Of a stretch of DNA of 8,738 bases, positions 4,677 through 8,738 are shown piece by piece (the first letter of the stretch is position 1; the number at the start of each line of letters is the position of its first letter). A program made the position numbers and the translations under genes. The stretch covers positions 1-8,738 of the forward strand of contig JAHISC010000012.1 of the NCBI GenBank assembly GCA_018818445.1. Reading direction: 5' to 3'. The notes beneath the pieces are model-generated. The model was not told the origin of the DNA. It worked only from the letters and a program-made list of their open reading frames with translations, and ran no database searches. The DNA is from Patescibacteria group bacterium (lineage in GTDB: Bacteria; Patescibacteriota; Patescibacteriia; UBA9934).

Positions 4677-6650
4677 TTAGAATTGTACAGTTACAGAAGT
4701 GTCATGAGCTAAATTTGTGTTCAGGTTGTACTTAGTATCACTAAAATGCTCTTGCTCTTCAGCCGGCTCTGCAGCCCTCACCTTTTTACCAAAATCTAGG
4801 TCTAGAGTCAAAGCATAGTTATCCGCACCCATCTGTTTAAAAACCGTCAATTGGTAGATATTTTCATCGATCGCTTCTCTGACAGTTGCCGGAAGTTTAT
4901 AACTAAAGACTAAATCCTCAATTACGCCAGGTTTTACCTCTAAATATGCACCGAAACTTGTCATTCCAAGATCATCCTCTACTCGCACCTCTCCATGGTT
5001 AACTGAAATAATTTCACTGCCAAGTGGCGCATAGACCCTGGTATAAGTCTTGTAATCGGAAGTAAAAAGATCATAAGTGCCAAAATGGGTATAGTGAATT
5101 GAAGTAGTGGCAATATAGTCATCCCCTTCTTTAACAATCCGGTAATCTATAGATCTCTCTATTGAGGCGTCAGTTTTCAAGGCGTGCATATTAGCGTCAA
5201 CAACCATCAAATAGTCATCTGAGTTATTTAGCTCTATACCAGACGTCCAACCTGCATCCTTGAAAGCTGCTTGAGTTTCCTCGTCGAAACTATAGAAAGC
5301 TAGTTGTTTTTCCTGAATTGAATTCTCAATAACATTAAATAGGTCGCCCCACTGAGTTACAGGTAATGAATATATTTTTGCCAAGACTTCCTCTGTAAGT
5401 TTACCAACAATTACTTTCCTGGCATCAAAATCTATACCGCGATCCTCGTAGCCAAACTCAACCTCAAACTCTAGCAACTCAGTAACGTTCTCATGAGTAA
5501 ATTCAACTCCATCTATAGAAACCGACCCGATCAGCTCAAGTAAGGATTCAGCAAAAGTTGGTGTGAACCCAATCACTCCATCAAGATGCGGTGCTGGCTG
5601 TCCGGCGACTTGTATCTCATTTTGTAAAATCGAAGCTGCGACACTAGCTGATGTAGGAAAATCTGGTGACCAGTTTGCATCCCTGAAATACATTTTTTCT
5701 ACTTGTGTGTATTGAGTTAGGGGTTGAGGTGCTGGAGAATAAAAACTAGAATTATTCTCTACTTGTTTATCAATTGAGTAAGTATCTGCCACATTCATTG
5801 ACTGAATCTCCGCGTCCATCACTGTCATTAAGCCAAAAACTCCCATAAAACCACCTGCTGGGCGCATTTCAGTGTTATTCAAAAATAGAATCAACCACTG
5901 TTTTTCTTCACCGATGCCAGATAGTTCGCCAATACTAGCCGAGAGTGGTACCAATACGTCCACACCAGAAATCAAATTTGGTAGAAGCTCACGAAAAGGA
6001 TCAATAGTATTGAGAATAAATGGCGAAACACCTCGGATATCGTCTAGACTCTCCAAATGTTCTTTCGATAATTCCAAACGAACCTGCATCTCTGCTAGTC
6101 GATTATGCTGTTGCTGTAGTGATAATAAAAGTTTTTCCTTTGTTTCATCTGGAAAATTTTCAAATGTAAATTCCTCTTCCGGTACATCGGCTGAGCTCAA
6201 AATTAATTGAGCTTCCTCTAAAACATCAGTCACCTCAGTGGCTATGTCTGTGGCTTCCTGAAGAGCCGCAAGAGCTTCAATACCAGCATCCATCACTGTA
6301 GAGACTGCTTTAAACTGGCTGCCAAGCCAAGGAACCGGACGCATCCATCCGAGCCATTTCAGTCCGTCTCTAGCTGAAGAGAAATCTTCTTTGGCAATAA
6401 CTAGACTTTCTTTTGCCGCAGGGATGTCAAAATTTATAGCTGACGTCTCTGCTGCTGCCAAAGCTTGCTGACCACCAGATACACCTGATACAAATTTTCC
6501 AACGCCGAAAGCTGTTACAAAAAAAGTAATTACCAAACAAAATACAACTGTTGCAGTTCCATACCACAAGAGTCCTCGTTTTTTTGAAGAACGTTTTTGA
6601 GGCTGTGGATGACCCGAAGTGTTAGAATAAATAAAATTAGACTCCTCCAT
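4677..6650 (-). CDS. DUF4012 membrane-anchored protein
   Basis: A protein of 657 residues from the ATG at 6650. A basic, polar cytoplasmic tail (about 1-26, with KRSSKKR) is followed by one membrane helix (about 27-51), and the rest should be outside. Residues 60-240 are rich in helices with coiled-coil character (for example 167-205). The DUF4012 hallmark QWLILFLNNTEMRPAGGFMG lies at 251-270, and YFRDANWSPDFPTSA, also typical, at 321-335. The C-terminal part (about 480-657) is predicted beta-rich. Family members are common in actinobacteria and candidate-phyla bacteria next to glycosyltransferase genes. Their function is unproven; a role in export, assembly or attachment of surface glycans is an inference from context. 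An in-frame TTG at 6662 would add four residues. The ATG is preferred because it gives a 14-bp overlap (ATGGAGGAGTCTAA) with the upstream gene, matching the junction before it. Confidence 0.92.
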   Translation of the reverse strand: MEESNFIYSNTSGHPQPQKRSSKKRGLLWYGTATVVFCLVITFFVTAFGVGKFVSGVSGGQQALAAAETSAINFDIPAAKESLVIAKEDFSSARDGLKWLGWMRPVPWLGSQFKAVSTVMDAGIEALAALQEATDIATEVTDVLEEAQLILSSADVPEEEFTFENFPDETKEKLLLSLQQQHNRLAEMQVRLELSKEHLESLDDIRGVSPFILNTIDPFRELLPNLISGVDVLVPLSASIGELSGIGEEKQWLILFLNNTEMRPAGGFMGVFGLMTVMDAEIQSMNVADTYSIDKQVENNSSFYSPAPQPLTQYTQVEKMYFRDANWSPDFPTSASVAASILQNEIQVAGQPAPHLDGVIGFTPTFAESLLELIGSVSIDGVEFTHENVTELLEFEVEFGYEDRGIDFDARKVIVGKLTEEVLAKIYSLPVTQWGDLFNVIENSIQEKQLAFYSFDEETQAAFKDAGWTSGIELNNSDDYLMVVDANMHALKTDASIERSIDYRIVKEGDDYIATTSIHYTHFGTYDLFTSDYKTYTRVYAPLGSEIISVNHGEVRVEDDLGMTSFGAYLEVKPGVIEDLVFSYKLPATVREAIDENIYQLTVFKQMGADNYALTLDLDFGKKVRAAEPAEEQEHFSDTKYNLNTNLAHDTSVTVQF

Positions 6651-7476
6651 GTTCTTTTTCAAATTTTAATCTAGGGTTCTCTTGACCCTTATATTTTTTT
6701 ATATATTTAACAAAACTATTCATGTGAATCCAAGTGAAACGATTGGTTAGTTGTTTAAACAAACCACCGTCTGCTGAAGCTCGACGATGATAGTGAGTCA
6801 TCTTTGCTTTTGGTAGATAAACAACCATGTGCCCATTTTTCCAAAAACGACGGCACAAATCATTGTCCTCATAATACATAAAGAACCGCTCATCAAATAA
6901 ACCAACTTCCTCCAGTGTGCTGCGTCTAGTAAATAATGCAGCTCCAATAAGTGAATCGACGTTCATCTCCTCACTGTGGTCAACATTCATCATCAAATAT
7001 TCAGCAATAGACCGTTTGCCCGATTCAGTTTTTCCCAGCGGAGTTCGGCGATAGACTGGCTGCATTAGAGTTGGCAGAGCATAACAAGAATACTGGAGAC
7101 TACCATCTGGGTTTAGCAACTGTGGTCCAACAATGCCAACATCAGGATACAAATCCATATATTCAACCATGGTTTCCAGTGATCCTGGATGAACTACAAT
7201 ATCAGGATTAAAAATCAAAACATAGCGCCCTCTAGAACCGCGGATTCCAACATTCATAGCACCACCAAAACCGATATTCTTTTCATTTTTAATATAAACA
7301 GCGTCACTAAACTCTCGATTGAGAAGCTCTTCCATACCAGCCGCCGGATTATTATCAATAATAACAACCTCGTAGCTTATCTTTGGTGCAGCACGTCGAA
7401 TACTACGAAGCGTTTGACGCAGTAGTTTTTTTTCGTATGTGTGAACAATTAGAATTGAAACATCAATTTCTGACAT
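6637..7476 (-). CDS. GT2-family glycosyltransferase (rhamnosyltransferase-like)
   Basis: A 279-residue GT-A enzyme. The nucleotide-binding start is VSILIVHTYEKKLLRQTLRSI (6-26, split by the first turn) and VVIIDNN (37-43). The segment NEKNIGFGGAMNVGI (64-78) is typical of the WbbL/rhamnosyltransferase-like branch. The metal-binding D-x-D equivalent is N-P-D (90-92), followed by the GPQLLNPDGSLQYS region (117-130) common in that branch. The acidic acceptor-side motif is FFMYYEDNDLCRRFWKNG (198-215). There is no long membrane segment; it is probably a peripheral enzyme at the inner face of the membrane. Rhamnose as donor is a guess from similarity. Its ATG overlaps the preceding GT2 gene by 14 bp, and its 3' end overlaps the DUF4012 gene by 14 bp, so all three should be translated in a coupled way. 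Confidence 0.92.
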   Translation of the reverse strand: MSEIDVSILIVHTYEKKLLRQTLRSIRRAAPKISYEVVIIDNNPAAGMEELLNREFSDAVYIKNEKNIGFGGAMNVGIRGSRGRYVLIFNPDIVVHPGSLETMVEYMDLYPDVGIVGPQLLNPDGSLQYSCYALPTLMQPVYRRTPLGKTESGKRSIAEYLMMNVDHSEEMNVDSLIGAALFTRRSTLEEVGLFDERFFMYYEDNDLCRRFWKNGHMVVYLPKAKMTHYHRRASADGGLFKQLTNRFTWIHMNSFVKYIKKYKGQENPRLKFEKEHGGV

Positions 7477-8506
7477 ATTTTCTTATTTCTGGCCCCTTAG
7501 CTTTTGTATATTTTTTAATTGCTGATCGCTTCTTTAACATTGATGGAATAATCTTAAACATGCCCAATAACCGTGACCGCGTTTGACTCTCGAAAATAAA
7601 ACCGTAAATAACTCTGCTGGTTTCTCCGAAAACTAGCCATGGCAAATTAGTCAAAAAATCTATGAATGTTAAATTTTTTATTAATACAAACAGTTGATTG
7701 CGTGTTGAAAGAGCTGCGAAAAATGGTCGTTGTCCGCGGCGATTCTTCAATCTTTGCCATAAAGACTGTTTTTCAGCTCCAAACATCCCGCGATAATGCC
7801 AAGCTTTTGCAGTTGGTAAAAATTCAGCCTGCCAACCTGCTTTACGTAAACGCCAAACTAAATCACAATCTTCCCTGTAGGCGAAAAATACACCATCAAA
7901 AATTTCATGATCGTCCATTACTGATTGCAAAGCTGATAATCGAAACAATGCCATGGTGCCTGTAGCACCAAATATGTCAGTTTTATCATCGTACTGACCC
8001 GTGTCTAATTCCCCAGCACCACGATCAGACATGCGCCAGCCGCGTGATACCTTCATACCGGTCGTGTCTAAAATATCTGATTTCATGGTTTCTTCGAGCA
8101 CTTCATCGCCAACTTGCTCAGCAAAGGCACGATACAATTTTGGCTGAACAGCGGAAAGACTTGGATTAGCATCAAGCGCTGCTACTAAGTTCTTAATAAC
8201 GTCTGGGTCAAGAATCATGTCTGAATTCATGATCAAAATAAACGGATCCTCGGCAGCATCATCCATATGATCCAATGTGAACTGCATTAATTGATTATGA
8301 CCGCCGGCAAAACCATTGTTCTTTGTGTTGCGAGCCACAATAGTGTGAGGGTAATACTCTTGCAAATAGGTCAAAGTTTCATCGGTGCTACCATTATCGA
8401 GAACGCGAAGAGTAAAATCCTTGTAAGTTTGTGCCTCGATGGACTCAAAAAGATCCGGTAAATACCGGCGATCATTCCAAACCAACATGTGTGCGTATAC
8501 TTTCAT
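7463..8506 (-). CDS. GT2-family glycosyltransferase, first gene of the operon
   Basis: A 347-residue GT-A enzyme. VLDNGSTDET (35-44) and RNTKNNGFAGGHN (59-71) form the donor site, with the D-x-D equivalent N-S-D at 94-96. An insertion at 146-180 (LDTTGMKVSRGWRMSDRG..., GQYDDKTDIFGATG) is of a kind seen in many membrane-associated GT2 enzymes. The motif FFAYREDCDLVWRLRKAGW lies at 207-225. After the catalytic domain, residues 262-306 are hydrophobic and aromatic with few charges and probably lie in or on the membrane; the end (323-347) is strongly basic. The donor and acceptor are unknown. It starts at ATG with only A-rich sequence (TAAAGAAAT) before it, and a palindromic repeat begins 10 bp upstream. 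It ends with TGA, overlapping the next gene by 14 bp. Confidence 0.93.
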   Translation of the reverse strand: MKVYAHMLVWNDRRYLPDLFESIEAQTYKDFTLRVLDNGSTDETLTYLQEYYPHTIVARNTKNNGFAGGHNQLMQFTLDHMDDAAEDPFILIMNSDMILDPDVIKNLVAALDANPSLSAVQPKLYRAFAEQVGDEVLEETMKSDILDTTGMKVSRGWRMSDRGAGELDTGQYDDKTDIFGATGTMALFRLSALQSVMDDHEIFDGVFFAYREDCDLVWRLRKAGWQAEFLPTAKAWHYRGMFGAEKQSLWQRLKNRRGQRPFFAALSTRNQLFVLIKNLTFIDFLTNLPWLVFGETSRVIYGFIFESQTRSRLLGMFKIIPSMLKKRSAIKKYTKAKGPEIRKYVRN

Positions 8507-8516
8507 ATTTCTTTAC

Positions 8517-8592
8517 CATTTCGACCGAACACAGTGAGCGGAGAAATCTAGGTCGATTTAGATCCTTCGGCTCCTTTTGGTCGCTCAGGATG
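8517..8592. repeat. Palindromic intergenic repeat, copy 1
   Basis: The 76-bp element starts CATTTCGACCGAACACAGTG and ends CGCTCAGGATG. The arms (8517-8550 and 8559-8592) are imperfect inverted copies joined by a short loop. Read on the minus strand, the outer part is CATCCTGAGCGACC... GAAGGATCTA, a pattern familiar from dispersed repeats of many bacterial genomes. The other arm (...GGAGAAATCTA) matches copy 2. It lies in the probable 5' leader of the operon. Confidence 0.7.
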
Positions 8593-8622
8593 GAAAACAA
8601 TATTATTTTCTAAGGTGTCTCC

Positions 8623-8631
8623 AGTTTAGCA
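8623..8631 (-). promoter_or_regulatory. Weak candidate promoter of the glycosyltransferase operon
   Basis: The minus strand reads TGCTAAACT, an extended -10 like element (TAAACT at 8623-8628). There is no good -35; the sequence 17 bp upstream is CTTTTG. If used, the leader would be about 110 nt and contain the palindrome at 8517-8592. The operon could equally start beyond the right edge of the window. Confidence 0.25.
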
Positions 8632-8668
8632 GATTCAGTAAAAAACAAAAGCCTTGAGATAAATATCC

Positions 8669-8738
8669 CATTTCGACGAACGTAGAGAGGAGAAATCTAA
8701 ACGTTAAGATTTCTCAGTCGCTTCGCTCCTTCGAAATG
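8669..8738. repeat. Palindromic intergenic repeat, copy 2
   Basis: The 70-bp element starts CATTTCGACGAACG and ends CTCCTTCGAAATG at the last base of the window. The outer eight bases (CATTTCGA / TCGAAATG) and the inner nine (GAGAAATCT / AGATTTCTC) pair perfectly; the middle is imperfect. The left arm shares CATTTCGAC, CGAAC and GAGAAATCTA with copy 1, in the same orientation. It may continue or repeat beyond the window. Confidence 0.75.

Noticed and set aside
5872..6210. 112-codon plus-strand frame inside the DUF4012 gene
   Set aside because: Serine- and cysteine-rich mirror translation of a well-supported gene; no promoter or ribosome site.
7463..7465. Recoding of TGA (as Gly, known in some candidate-phyla bacteria) at the end of the first GT2 gene
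   Set aside because: No gene has an internal TGA, and the stop fits the family length and a normal overlap with the next gene.
7666..7965. 99-codon plus-strand frame inside the first GT2 gene
   Set aside because: Antisense shadow of conserved glycosyltransferase sequence, including the region of its ED motif.
8669..8738. CRISPR array or terminator at the right edge
   Set aside because: Only two palindromes with different right arms and no regular spacers; no T-run follows the visible hairpin.

Overview
The window is a bacterial chromosome segment, moderately AT-rich and tightly packed. All eight protein genes lie on the minus strand. The combination of a DUF4012 membrane protein, an MreB-type actin, several GT2/GT4 glycosyltransferases and a TrmB-family regulator, with compact genes and almost no Shine-Dalgarno sequences, looks most like a Candidate Phyla Radiation (Patescibacteria) genome. 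No rRNA or other taxonomic marker is present, so that assignment is an inference. The standard bacterial code fits: genes end in TAA, TAG or TGA, and TGA is not used internally.

Region 1-1325 (read right to left) holds holB (DNA polymerase III delta-prime). It starts almost exactly at the predicted transcription start of a perfect extended -10 promoter. Five bases after it comes the 5' end of a secreted, probably lipid-anchored Asp-box (BNR) propeller protein that runs off the left edge.

Region 1326-1808 has no protein gene of normal size but is far from empty. It contains a long imperfect hairpin (1358-1444), two direct repeats one helical turn apart (1451-1468), a near-consensus sigma70 promoter on the plus strand (1486-1514), a palindrome at its start point (1520-1536), and a highly structured transcript of about 280 nt with a 23-position closing helix. 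The transcript ends in a strong terminator that probably also ends the minus-strand operon. I do not recognise this RNA. It is the best candidate here for something undescribed.

Region 1809-8506 is one compact six-gene operon on the minus strand, in transcription order: GT2 glycosyltransferase, second GT2 glycosyltransferase, DUF4012 membrane protein, MreB-like actin, GT4 glycosyltransferase, TrmB-family regulator. Junctions are overlaps of 14 and 14 bp and then gaps of 2, 4 and 6 bp, implying co-transcription and translational coupling. The likely theme is synthesis and placement of a surface polysaccharide or glycoconjugate, with an actin-like scaffold and a sugar-sensing regulator. The MreB is unusual: two expected active-site acidic positions read Gln131 and Glu153 instead of the usual Glu and Asp.

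Region 8507-8738 holds two related palindromic repeats (8517-8592 and 8669-8738) of a dispersed-repeat type. The first lies 10 bp from the start codon of the operon's first gene, and a weak promoter candidate lies between the two.
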